The position numbers were made by a program, and so were the translations under genes. Positions 17,266 to 27,300 of a stretch of 64,000 bases of DNA are shown piece after piece. The stretch spans positions 1,612,001-1,676,000 of the forward strand of contig NZ_ABJL02000008.1 of assembly GCF_000172175.1 (NCBI RefSeq), given 5' to 3'. Within the stretch, counting starts at the first letter, position 1. The number at the start of each line of letters is the position of its first letter. A model generated the notes under the pieces. It had not been told where the DNA came from, made no database searches, and saw only the letters and a list, made by a program, of their open reading frames with translations. Source of the stretch: Bacteroides intestinalis DSM 17393 (GTDB lineage: Bacteria > Bacteroidota > Bacteroidia > Bacteroidales > Bacteroidaceae).

Positions 17266-18870
17266 ATGGAACAAAAAAAGAATCAAAAGGACGTGCTGAT
17301 TGTCCGGGACGAGAAGACGGGCGAAATCAGCGTCGTCGCCGGGCTGAAAAAGGACGGCACACCGAAAACGACCGCCGCTTCGGGAGCCAACCAGAAGGAT
17401 TTTCTACTGTTCGACAAGAATAGCAACCCGCTGGACAGCTTTCTGGACAACTTTTTCCGGCAATGCAAGGAGCCGAAACGCTTCGGCTTCTACCGTGTGG
17501 CGGCGGAGAACATCGAGCATGTGATAGACGTGCTTAAAGACCTGCTTAAAAATCCCGAAAAGAACCGTGACCTGCTTGAACCGCACCACGTGGATACGTC
17601 CAAGTACGAACAGCAGGCACAACCGGAAAATACCCCGCAGGCGCAGGAAACGGAACAAGCGGCTGTACCGGAAAACACGGGCGAACAAGCGGAGGAACAA
17701 ACCGGCGAGCAAGCACAACAGCAAGCCGGACAAAGCGGTACCGGCATTGATGAAAGCCGTATTGATTGGGCAAATCTTGAAGAACAGTACGGCATCAAAC
17801 GCGAAGCGTTGGAAGCATCGGGCGATTTGGAAAAGATGCTCGGCTACGGCAAATCGGCACTTGTGACGGTCACTCCCCTGATTGCCGGGGAACGCTACGA
17901 GATAGAGGCACGGCTTTCATTCAAGGAAATGCCGGACGGCAGTATCGGTATCGTACCCCATACCATCCGCAAGGAACCCAAACTTGATGAGAAGTTCATG
18001 GAGCATGAATTTACGCCCGAAGACAAGGAGAACCTGAAAAAGACGGGAAACATGGGGCGTGTGGTGGAGCTGGTGGACAAGGAAACGGGCGAAATCATCC
18101 CTTCCTATATCAGTATCGACCGTCAGACCAACGAGATAGAGGCTATTCCCGTAAAAGACGTGCCCGTCACCACGAGAATCGGGCAGACCGAATTTACCGA
18201 ACATGAAATAGCCGAACTCGTTGCCGGGCGTGCGCTGCCCAATAAAGAAATCGTCTTGTCCGAGAAACGAAAATTCACCGCCACGTTGCAGGTGAACGTG
18301 GAACGCCGGGGCGTGGAGTTCGTGCCCAAACCCAAACAGAACGGGCAGAACAGAAGGCAGCGCAATGGGCAGGTGACCGGACAAACGGCACAACAACCTG
18401 CCAGACCGGTTCCGACCGCACAAGCGGCAGGCGGACAAACCGCCACTGGGACGGAAGGCGAACAGAAGCCGAAAGTCTATAAATTCCAATGGCTGGATGA
18501 GAACGGGAACATCCGTGCCCCGAAAACGATGGGCGGCATACCGCTCACCCAGCAGCAACAGCAGAATTTTACAGCCGGGAACGCCATTCTTGTCAAGGAC
18601 ATGAAACGCGACGGAAAGGGAGAACCCTTTACTGCCTACGTCAAATTCAGTTTCGAGGCGGGCAAACCGAAATATTACCGCAACAATCCCGACGTGGCAC
18701 AGGAAATCACCCCCGCTTCGGAAAGCCGCACGCAGGTGGCGGTCAATACACACGGGAATACCAATGAGGCTACCAGACATCTGAACCAACCTTTGCAGCA
18801 GGGACAAACGGCTCCTGCCAATACACAGCAACAAAGGACACAGAACCGTGCGGCAGGCGTAAGAATGTAG
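17266..18870 (+). CDS. DUF4099/DUF3945 mobile-element protein
   Basis: 534 residues. The N-terminal part (KDVLIVRDEKTGEISVVAGL, then FLDNFFRQCKEPKRFGFYRV) is the DUF4099-like region. A Gln/Glu/Thr-rich low-complexity linker of ~70 residues follows, and then a DUF3945-type region containing DWANLEEQYGIKREALEAS and LIAGERYEIEARLSF. A second Gln-rich stretch precedes a C-terminal domain with VYKFQWLDENGNIRAPKTMGG. Such proteins sit between the excisionase genes and topB in Bacteroides conjugative transposons (orf3 of CTnDOT); their role is unknown. The frame is intact. Confidence 0.8.
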   Translation: MEQKKNQKDVLIVRDEKTGEISVVAGLKKDGTPKTTAASGANQKDFLLFDKNSNPLDSFLDNFFRQCKEPKRFGFYRVAAENIEHVIDVLKDLLKNPEKNRDLLEPHHVDTSKYEQQAQPENTPQAQETEQAAVPENTGEQAEEQTGEQAQQQAGQSGTGIDESRIDWANLEEQYGIKREALEASGDLEKMLGYGKSALVTVTPLIAGERYEIEARLSFKEMPDGSIGIVPHTIRKEPKLDEKFMEHEFTPEDKENLKKTGNMGRVVELVDKETGEIIPSYISIDRQTNEIEAIPVKDVPVTTRIGQTEFTEHEIAELVAGRALPNKEIVLSEKRKFTATLQVNVERRGVEFVPKPKQNGQNRRQRNGQVTGQTAQQPARPVPTAQAAGGQTATGTEGEQKPKVYKFQWLDENGNIRAPKTMGGIPLTQQQQQNFTAGNAILVKDMKRDGKGEPFTAYVKFSFEAGKPKYYRNNPDVAQEITPASESRTQVAVNTHGNTNEATRHLNQPLQQGQTAPANTQQQRTQNRAAGVRM

Positions 18871-18874
18871 GCGT

Positions 18875-19081
18875 ATGGCAGCATTTATCATTCTGGCAGT
18901 CGTGATTCTGCCCTGTGCAGTCGCCCGCTGGTGGTGGCTTACCGATTGGCAAGCCATCGAAGAGGAAAACAAGAGGTACTACACGGCGGAAGGACACCAT
19001 ATCTATTATGACCGCAAACTGATTGTGGCACTTCAAAAAGAGAAGTTAAAAGCAAAATCAGTAGCAGCAGAAGAAATATAA
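18875..19081 (+). CDS. Small one-TM hypothetical protein
   Basis: 68 residues, starting 4 bp after the DUF3945 gene stop. Residues ~3-22 are hydrophobic (AFIILAVVILPCAVARWWW) and form one membrane helix; the rest is charged. It is probably translated together with its neighbour. No family recognised. Confidence 0.55.
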   Translation: MAAFIILAVVILPCAVARWWWLTDWQAIEEENKRYYTAEGHHIYYDRKLIVALQKEKLKAKSVAAEEI

Positions 19082-19103
19082 TAATCAACCGGGGCATCGC
19101 CCC

Positions 19104-19120
19104 AACCACTAAAATCCACA
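19104..19120 (+). repeat. Copy 2 of a repeated intergenic motif before topB
   Basis: AACCACTAAAATCCACA, 20 bp before the topB start, directly after a small GGGGC/GCCCC hairpin (19091-19103). Confidence 0.6.
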
Positions 19121-19139
19121 ATAAATAAATTAAATCAGT

Positions 19140-19510
19140 ATGAACAATCAAATTTGCATTATCGCGGAAAAGCCCAGCGTGGCGAGGGAAATCGCCCGTA
19201 TCGTGGGCGCAACGGAGAGAGCGGAAGGTTACCTGAAAGGTAACGGGTATTATGTAACATGGGCTTTCGGGCATCTGGTCATGCCCGCCCTGCCCGAAGG
19301 GTACGGCATCAAGGGTTTTCATCGTGACAACCTGCCGATTATTCCGCCCGTGTTTACCCTTGTCCCCCGGCAGGTCAAGGGAGAGAAAGGCTACAAGCCC
19401 GACAGCGGCGTGGTGGCACAAATTAAAGTTATCGCCCAACTGTTCCGTGAAAGCGATAAGATTATTGTCGCCACCGATGCAGGTCGCGAGGGAGAGCTTA
19501 TCTTCCGCTA
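19140..19510 (+). CDS. topB: DNA topoisomerase III, 5' exon
   Basis: The first 371 bp of topB, encoding 123 residues plus two bases of codon 124. It contains most of the Toprim domain: IIAEKPSVAREIARIVG at the N-terminus and ATDAGREGELIFR at its end, with the acidic DxGxEGE motif that binds Mg2+. The gene is interrupted immediately after this motif by a group II intron. Joining 19510 to 21995 restores the frame and gives the family sequence LIFRYLYEYIGC. Spliced topB encodes 701 residues, a normal length. In CTnDOT the corresponding protein, Exc, is needed for excision. Confidence 0.88.
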
Positions 19511-21994
19511 GTGCGCCCATAAGGCAGCATAATAAATATCTCTTTAGCAAGAGATTAGGTTCGTGTTCTTTGAGACAACCTACTACCAACCGACTTATCC
19601 GGAGGGGAAACCCAATGGGGAGTGTAGCATGTCGGTAAAGGCATAAGTCCACAAATTGCTATGTGGCGACTGAATGACAAGGTAGAAAGACAAACATAAG
19701 GATGAAGCCTGAATTGGTTGAACGATAGTCCAGTGGCTGTTAAATGAGCCGTGACGGAAGGCAATTATAAACGTCACGCTGTAGTACTCTTCCGGTATGT
19801 CGGACGGACTGAGCAAAAGAACAGACTACGGCACAACCGCAATATGCGGAGGAAAGGTCGAACGTCGCATCCGACAGTTTGTCGCGCTAATAGTTATTAT
19901 GCAAGCTAAATGGGGATTGCCTAAGTTGGGATGCCGAAAGGCTATGAGGTTTAGCCTCTGAAAACCCAATATGGCAACGGAGCTTCCGTAGTAGTCCGAG
20001 CAGGGGAAAGCCCTGTACATGGCGAAGGGAAGCAGTTGGTAATTTTAATACAAACAAAGAAAAAACGTGTGAGACGTATGAGAAATTCAGAGAATGTATT
20101 AAACATTTTAAGTGAACACAGCAATGTTTCGGGCTACAAGTTCGAAAGGCTGTACCGAATTTTATTCAATGAACAAATGTTCTATGCCGCCTATCAGCGT
20201 ATTTACGCCAAACAAGGCAACATGACATCTGGCACGGACGGTAAAACTGTCGACCAGATGAGCGTTCAAAGAATAGAAAGCCTTATTGTAAGTCTCAGAG
20301 ATGAGTCCTACAAGCCGCATCCCGCAAGGAGGGTGTACATTCCCAAGAAGAACGGAAAGAAACGACCGCTTGGAATACCCTCTTTCGAGGATAAACTGGT
20401 GCAAGAGGTAGTTCGAATGATTCTTGAAGCCATTTATGAAGGGTATTTTGAATACTCATCACATGGTTTCAGACCCAAGAGAAGCTGCCATACTGCACTG
20501 GCTCACATTCAGAAGTCGTTTAGTGGGACAAAGTGGTTCATTGAGGGAGACATCAAAGGCTTCTTTGACAACATCAACCACGAAGTTCTGATAAACACTC
20601 TGAGAGAACGGATAACCGATGAAAGGTTCATTCGCCTAATCAGAAAATTTTTGAATGCAGGGTATGTTGAAGACTGGAAATTTCATAAAACGTACAGCGG
20701 AACACCGCAGGGTGGTTTAATTAGTCCTATTTTGGCTAACATCTATCTTGACAGGTTCGACAAGTACGTAAAGGAATACGCTCAATCATTCGACAAAGGC
20801 AGGGAAAGGCAAAGTAGTACAGAATACAAAAGACTTGAAAACAAAAGAAGCAAGCTGGTAATTAAGGCTAAATCCGTTGAAGATGAATCGGTCAGAATAA
20901 ACCTGATTAATGAGATACGGAAGGTCGAGAGAGAAATTATTAAAACGCCTTATGGTTCAAACATGGATGAAACGTTTAAAAGATTAAAGTATGTGAGGTA
21001 TGCTGACGATTTCCTAATCGGAGTTATCGGAAGCAAAGCGGAATGTATCGAGATTAAAGCAAACATTGCTCGGTTTATGAGCGAGAAACTCCATTTGGAA
21101 TTATCAGATGAAAAGACGCTTATCACTCATGCACAGAACTCTGCTAAATTCCTCGGATACGAAGTCTCTATTCGTAAGTCCCAAGCACTAAGGCATAATA
21201 GGAATGGTATTTTAAGAAGACCGTTCAATGGTCGAATCGTTCTACGTGTTGCGAACGAGATAGTTAAAAAGAAGTTACTGGACTACGATGCAATATCGGT
21301 TGGGCAAGCCAACGGCAAAGAAGTCTGGAAGCCCAAAACTCGTTCTTACATGATAGGCATGAAGCCGGAGGATATTATGGCGCAGTATAATGCGGAAATA
21401 AGAGGATTCTACAACTACTATTCTATTGCTAACGATATTTCATATCTCGGCAACTCATTCGGATTTAATATGGAATACAGTATGTTCAAAACGATTGCTC
21501 AAAAGCAAAACAGTACACTTGCACAGACAATTAAAAAACTCCGCAGGGGTAAAAACTTTATTGTCGACTATGTGGATGGCAAAGGGCAAAAGAAGGTCAG
21601 AGTATTCTATAATGAAGGTTTTAAAAGAAAAACGGCAAAAGGTTACGCCCAATGTGACAACATTCCCAACACAAACATTAGCCCCTATCCAAGTCTAATT
21701 GAGAGGTTAAAGGCTGAAAAGTGTGAGTTATGCGGTGCGCAAGGCAAAACGGTGATGCATCATGTGCGTACCCTCAAAGACCTAAAAGGGGATAACGAGC
21801 GGGAGCAACTGATGTTAAAAAGACATCGCAAGACCTTAGCCTTATGTGAAACCTGTAATGCAAAAATTGATGTTCGCTAAAATGACAAAAACCAACGGAG
21901 AGCCGTATACAAGGAGACTTGTACGTACGGTTCGGGGGCAGGCTCTCGGAAACCTACCGTCGCAAGACGGCAAGGCGCTGAGTGCCGAGCCTAC
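19511..21994 (+). mobile_element. Complete group II intron inserted in topB
   Basis: 2484 bp. The 5' end is GTGCG, matching the group II consensus GUGYG, and the 3' end is AC after a domain VI stem in which GGCTC pairs with GAGCC. Domain V is visible as a 34-base hairpin at 21900-21933 (GAGCCGTAT ... GTACGGTTC). The intron encodes a reverse transcriptase/maturase with an HNH domain (20078-21880). Both termini were fixed by requiring exact restoration of the TopB protein at the join. All parts needed for splicing and retrohoming seem intact. Confidence 0.92.
20078..21880 (+). CDS. ltrA: Group II intron reverse transcriptase/maturase with HNH endonuclease
   Basis: 600 residues from the ATG at 20078 (an upstream ATG at 20036 would add 14 basic residues). 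The reverse transcriptase domain covers RRVYIPKKNGKKRPLGIPSF, FIEGDIKGFFDNINH with one catalytic Asp, TPQGGLISPILANIYLD, and the YADD box at residues 308-311. The maturase (X) domain follows. The C-terminus (from ~549) has CELC and CETC pairs around HH, the H-N-H endonuclease module that cleaves the second target strand. The protein assists splicing of its own intron and drives retrohoming. Confidence 0.93.
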   Translation: MRNSENVLNILSEHSNVSGYKFERLYRILFNEQMFYAAYQRIYAKQGNMTSGTDGKTVDQMSVQRIESLIVSLRDESYKPHPARRVYIPKKNGKKRPLGIPSFEDKLVQEVVRMILEAIYEGYFEYSSHGFRPKRSCHTALAHIQKSFSGTKWFIEGDIKGFFDNINHEVLINTLRERITDERFIRLIRKFLNAGYVEDWKFHKTYSGTPQGGLISPILANIYLDRFDKYVKEYAQSFDKGRERQSSTEYKRLENKRSKLVIKAKSVEDESVRINLINEIRKVEREIIKTPYGSNMDETFKRLKYVRYADDFLIGVIGSKAECIEIKANIARFMSEKLHLELSDEKTLITHAQNSAKFLGYEVSIRKSQALRHNRNGILRRPFNGRIVLRVANEIVKKKLLDYDAISVGQANGKEVWKPKTRSYMIGMKPEDIMAQYNAEIRGFYNYYSIANDISYLGNSFGFNMEYSMFKTIAQKQNSTLAQTIKKLRRGKNFIVDYVDGKGQKKVRVFYNEGFKRKTAKGYAQCDNIPNTNISPYPSLIERLKAEKCELCGAQGKTVMHHVRTLKDLKGDNEREQLMLKRHRKTLALCETCNAKIDVR

Positions 21995-23729
21995 TTTATA
22001 CGAGTACATCGGATGTGCCACCCCTTTTGACCGCCTCTGGATCAGTTCGCTTACCGACAAAGCCATCCGTGAGGGATTGGAAAACCTGAAATCCGGTGCG
22101 GAGTACGACAAGCTGTATTATGCAGCCAAAGCACGCAGTGAAGCGGACTGGCTCGTGGGCATCAACGCCACGCAAGCCATCACCGTTGCCGCCGGACGTG
22201 GCACATACTCGCTCGGACGGGTGCAGACGCCCACATTGGCGATGATATGCGACCGCTATTGGGAGAACAAGCGTTTCGTTCCCGAACCTGTATTCCAGCT
22301 CCATTTATCGACCGACGGAACGGCGGACGGTGAAGTCATGAAATTCTCTTCCATAGAAAAGTGGAAAGAGAAAGAGCCTGCCGAAACCGCCTACGGCATA
22401 GCCAAAGAGTGCGGGAAGATTACTGTCACCCATGTGGAACGCAAGGAAACCGTGCAGGAAGCTCCACTTCTGTATGATTTGACGACCTTGCAGAAAGAGG
22501 CGAACACCAAGCACGGGTTTTCGGCGGAACAGACACTCTCCATCGCCCAAAAGCTCTATGAGGCGAAGCTGATTACCTATCCCCGCACGGGCAGCCGCCA
22601 TATCTCCGAAGACGTATTCGCCGAAATACCCACATTGCTGCTCACGTTGAAGAACAACCCGGCATGGGGCGGCTATATCTCCGGTATGGGCGACCTCTCA
22701 CGCCGGAGCGTGGACGATACGAAGATTACCGACCACCACGCCTTGCTCGTTACGGAGGTAAAGGCACAGCATCTCGGTGCGGAGGAACGGATTATCTACG
22801 ATATGATTGCCGGGCGTATGCTGGAAGCCTTCGGGGAAAGATGCGTAAAAGACGTGACGACCGTTTCGGCGGAATGTGGCGACGTGGCATTCAGCATCAA
22901 AGGTTCTGTCATTAAGCAAGCCGGTTGGCGTGGCGTGTACCGGCAGAGCGAGGAAACGGAAGAAGTGACGCTGCCCGAATGGAAAGAGGGCGATACGCTA
23001 CCCGTCAAAGGGTGCTCGCTGACCGAAGGGAAGACCAAGCCGAAACCGCTGCATACGGAGGCGACTTTACTTTCCGCCATGCAGACCTGCGGCAAGGAGC
23101 TGGAGGACGAGCAGATGCGCCAGTCCCTCAAAGAGTGCGGCATCGGCACACCGGCAACAAGGGCTGCCATTATCGAAACGCTGTTCAGACGTGAATACAT
23201 GGTGCGGCAGAAAAAATCCCTCGTCCCTACCGAAAAGGGGCTTGCGCTTTACTCGGTAGTCAGGGCGATGCGCATTGCCGACGTAACCATGACGGGCGAA
23301 TGGGAAACGGCTCTCTCGCAGATCGAAGACGGCGGGATAAGTGCCGAAACGTTCCGCAAGGGCATTGAGGCGTACACCTCGCAGATTACATCGGAGCTGC
23401 TGAGTTCGGACAAGCTGTTCCCGCACAACGAAAGCGGCTGCACTTGTCCCAAATGCGGGAAAGGGATGATGCAATTTTACGGCAAGGTGGTACGTTACGG
23501 CAATCCCGATTGCGGGCTACCCATATTCCGGCAGAAAGCGGGAAAAACGCTGACGGATGCGGAGATTACCGAACTGCTTACCAAAGGGCAGACGGGCGTT
23601 ATAAAAGGCTTCAACAGCAAGGAGGGCAAGCCGTTCAGTGCCGCCGTCGCCTTTGACAGGGATTTTAACACGGTGTTCGTGTTTCCCGATGTGAAAAACA
23701 ACCGTAACTCCAAGCGAAAAAAGAAATAA
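21995..23729 (+). CDS. topB: DNA topoisomerase III, 3' exon
   Basis: 1735 bp that complete TopB after splicing. The first residues of this exon read LYEYIGCATPFDRLWISSLT, directly continuing the Toprim region. The type IA core follows with GRVQTPTLAMICDRYWEN, and the active-site tyrosine lies in KLITYPRTGSRH. The C-terminus has one CxCPKCG zinc-type motif and a region with GQTGVIKGFNSKEGKPF. A frame also opens at an ATG at 21846 inside the intron, but its first ~50 residues are intron sequence. Unspliced, the protein would lack its N-terminal Toprim half. Confidence 0.88.
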
Positions 23730-23796
23730 TGCGTATATTTACCACTGAATTTACAGGAAGTCATTCATACTATCTGATAGTTGGTACTGATTTTAC

Positions 23797-23886
23797 TGTG
23801 GATTTTAGTGGTGGCACTCGGCGGGGACGTCGGGTGCCTTTCGCGTTTATACCTTTCCTGATTACAATAATCCACTAAAATCCACA
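23797..23886. repeat. Inverted pair of the 15-bp motif flanking a hairpin
   Basis: TGTGGATTTTAGTGG (23797-23811) and CCACTAAAATCCACA (23872-23886) are exact inverse copies. Between them GGCACTCG and TCGGGTGCC form a hairpin (about 23813-23838). The second copy ends 5 bp before the DUF1896 start codon. Confidence 0.7.
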
Positions 23887-23891
23887 GAAAT

Positions 23892-24332
23892 ATGAATGAT
23901 AAGAATAAATCCGCAGAGTTTTCCTATTACGGACTGTACCTGCTAAAATACCTGAGAGAGAACCATCCCGACCGTGCTTCCGACACGGATTTCATAGAAG
24001 AACGTGCCGACCATGCAGCCGATGTGTACGAACAGTCCCGTCTGGAAGGGGCTACACCGGAAGGTGCGCAGGAGCTGGTAATGGCGGCATTGCTTCAGGA
24101 CTTGCATTTTTCCAAGTACAACATCGTTATCGAAGTGTTGTGGAACGAGTTTGCCGATGAAGTGCCGCCGGGCGATGCCCCTGCATTCGCCTTGACACTG
24201 CTTCCCGCAATGGAAGAGGTGTTCGCCCGATACCCGCTTGCGGACGGTTTCACCTACACTGCCGGATATGACGGACTTTATACAGAACTGACGGGAACCG
24301 TCGCAATCTACCTCGAAGAGCATGGCATTTAA
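23892..24332 (+). CDS. DUF1896 family protein
   Basis: 146 residues, acidic. The family pattern is seen in FSYYGLYLLKYLRENHPD near the start, FIEERADHAADVYEQSRLEG, and the C-terminal LTGTVAIYLEEHGI. DUF1896 proteins are found almost only on Bacteroidota conjugative elements, next to the large methylase/helicase gene, and have no known function. It overlaps the downstream gene by 11 bp and is preceded by the inverted motif pair. Confidence 0.85.
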   Translation: MNDKNKSAEFSYYGLYLLKYLRENHPDRASDTDFIEERADHAADVYEQSRLEGATPEGAQELVMAALLQDLHFSKYNIVIEVLWNEFADEVPPGDAPAFALTLLPAMEEVFARYPLADGFTYTAGYDGLYTELTGTVAIYLEEHGI

Positions 24333-27300
24333 CCGTAAAGCGAAGCTGCGGGACAACATCGAGGCGATACGGACGGTATTCACATTGGAAAAGGAAGGCA
24401 GGGCGGCTACTCCCGAAGAACGGGAAATACTTAGCCGCTACTGCGGTTTCGGCGGGTTGAAGTTCATCCTCAACCCTGCCGAGAACCTGATGGATGCCGT
24501 ACATTGGACGAAATCAGACCGCGAGTTGTTTCCCATGACAGCGGAGTTACACAGGCTTGTCCGTGATAACTCGGCAGATGATAGAGAGTACAAACGCTAT
24601 ATGGACAGCCTGAAAAGCTCCGTCCTTACAGCGTTTTACACTCCCCCCGAAATCGTATCGGCAATTGCCGGTACGCTCCATGAACAGGGTATTATCCCCG
24701 ACCGCCTGCTCGATCCGTCGGCAGGACAAGGGGTGTTCATCTCCGCTTTCGGTGCTGACGCTCCGGGAGCGGAGGTCATGGCTTTTGACAAAGACCTGCT
24801 TACGGGAAAAATACTCTCGCACCTTTACCCTGAACATAAAGTGCGTGCGGAGGGGTTCGAGCGGATTGAGAAACCCTTCATGGGTACTTTCGATGTGGTG
24901 GCATCCAATATTCCGTTTGGCGACATGGCGGTATTCGATCCCGAATATACGGGCGTTCCGGACAACGCCCGGCGTACCGCCGCCAAGAGCATCCACAACT
25001 ACTTTTTCCTCAAAGGTCTGGATGCGGCACGTGAAGGCGGTATCGTGGCATTCATCACTTCGGAGGGTGTATTGAACTCCCCGAAAAACGAGCTTGTCCG
25101 CCGGCATATCGTGAAGAACGCTAATATCGTGTCGGTGGTACGGTTGCCCAACAACCTGTTTACCGACCATGCCGGGACGGAAGTGGGCAGCGACCTCGTT
25201 ATCCTGCAAAAAGACACGACAAAGAACCGGGAGTTGTCCGAGCAGGAAAAATGGTTTATCCGTGCAACGGACATCGGGGATGGTATCATCGAGAATGAAT
25301 ATACGATGAGCGTCGCCCCGCTCCGGAACACGAAGATGCAGCACGGGACAGACCCATACGGCAAACCTGCCCTGCTTACCATCCATCAAGGTGGTATGCA
25401 GGCAATGGGCGAAGACCTGAAAGAGCATCTGGACATAGCCATTTCCGCCAATCTGAATATCGACCTATATAATAGGTACAGGCAAGGTGCGCCGGAAGTG
25501 AAGCAGGAAACCGAGAAACCGGCAGTTAAAAAGACAATTCAACCCGAACAGGAAGTAAAGCAGGAAGAGAAACAACAGGTTCGGGAAGTGTATTCCCCGG
25601 AACCGACCAAACAGCAAGAGGTTATCTCCGAAAAGCAACCGTCCGCGAAAAGAGAAGAGAAGCCGGAAATCACCCCTCCCGTGATGGACTTGTACGACCT
25701 GTTCAATTTCAGCCAAGAGGAACGGCGGCTCGCCCAATCGGGATTGAAGAGGAAACCGACCGGAAAGAAACCCAAACGTACCGCTTCCTCCAAACAGCGC
25801 AGTTTGTTCGACCAACCACAAGCTGCCAAGTCCAATCCGACGGCGGATGATACAGGTAAGGTACATGAAATATCCACCCCTCCCGTATCTCCAAGCATAG
25901 ATATGGAACAGGTATATGCCGCTATGGATTGGAACACCAACCCGCCTATCAACGGCTTTTATGAGGCGATGATGGGGCTTACCCCAAAGCAACGGGCGGA
26001 ACTGAGGGAAGGAAAAACTCTATCCGACCGTCCCGATGCGGAAAAGCCGGTGTACCCGGTTGGTGGAGGATTGGAGGAAGAGCAACGCCGTCAGGAGGAA
26101 ATAAAACAACGGGAAGAAGCGGAGAAATTGGAGGCGGAGTTAATGAAGCCCCGTCCGCTGATGGCGAAATTGGAACCGCACCACAAAGAAGGAATGTTGG
26201 TGGCGGACGGCAATCAGGTGGGCTATTTGAAAGGTGTTACCCGCTACGGGGCTACGTTTCACCCGTTGGAGCTGGACAAGGCACAACAGGACAAGGCGGA
26301 GCTTTACATTTCCGTGCGCGACAGCTACCAGCGGCTTTATACTTACGAGGCGGAGATGCACGAGGAGAACAAGCCGGAACGTGCAGCACTGAATACCGCC
26401 TACGACACATTCGTGGAGCGTTATGGCAGGCTGAACGCCAAAGCGAACGTGAAATTCCTGCTTATGGACACTTCCGGGCGTGATATGCTCTCGCTGGAAC
26501 GGGTGGAAAACGGGCAGTTCATCAAGGCGGACATATTCGACCATCCCGTCGCTTTCGCCCTGAACGACATTACGCACGTGGAAACACCGCATGAGGCTTT
26601 GTCCGCTTCACTGAACCGTTACGGGGCGGTGAATCTTGATTACATGGAAACGTTGTGCGACAACAGCCGGGATGAATTGGTGAAATTACTGAAAGGACGC
26701 ATCTTTTTCAATCCGCTCGTGGACAACTATGAGATTAAAGACCGCTTCGTCGCCGGAAACGTGGGTGACAAGATGGAAAAAATCTTCCGTTGGGCGGCGG
26801 ACAATGAAGGAAACGAACGTAAACCGGAGGTGGAAGAATCGCTGGCGGCACTCAGGGATGCCATGCCCCGACCGATTACGTTTGACGAATTGGACTTCAA
26901 TTTCGGTGAACGCTGGATTCCGACGGGTATCTACACCGCCTACGTCAAGCACCTGTTCGGAACGGATGTTTCGATTGCCTATTCGGAAAGCATCGACGAG
27001 TATTCGGTCAAATGTAAGGAAAAGAACGCCAAAATCACCGACCAGTATGCCGTACAGGGGCAGTACCGGAAATATGACGGTATCAGCCTGCTGAAAAACG
27101 CCCTTCTGAACACCGTACCGGACATCAGCAAGAGTATCGGCAAGGATGAACACGGCAATGACATCAAGGTACGGGACAGCGAGGCGATACAGCTTGCCAA
27201 CGCCAAGATTGATGAAATCCGTAACGGTTTTACGGATTGGCTGAACGAACAGTCGCCCGAATTTCAGAAGCGGCTGGCGGATATGTATAACCGCAAGTTC

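Noticed and set aside
21846..21994. In-frame extension of the topoisomerase exon into the intron
   Set aside because: These codons read domains V and VI of the intron; the protein there has no match to TopB, and splicing explains the true junction.
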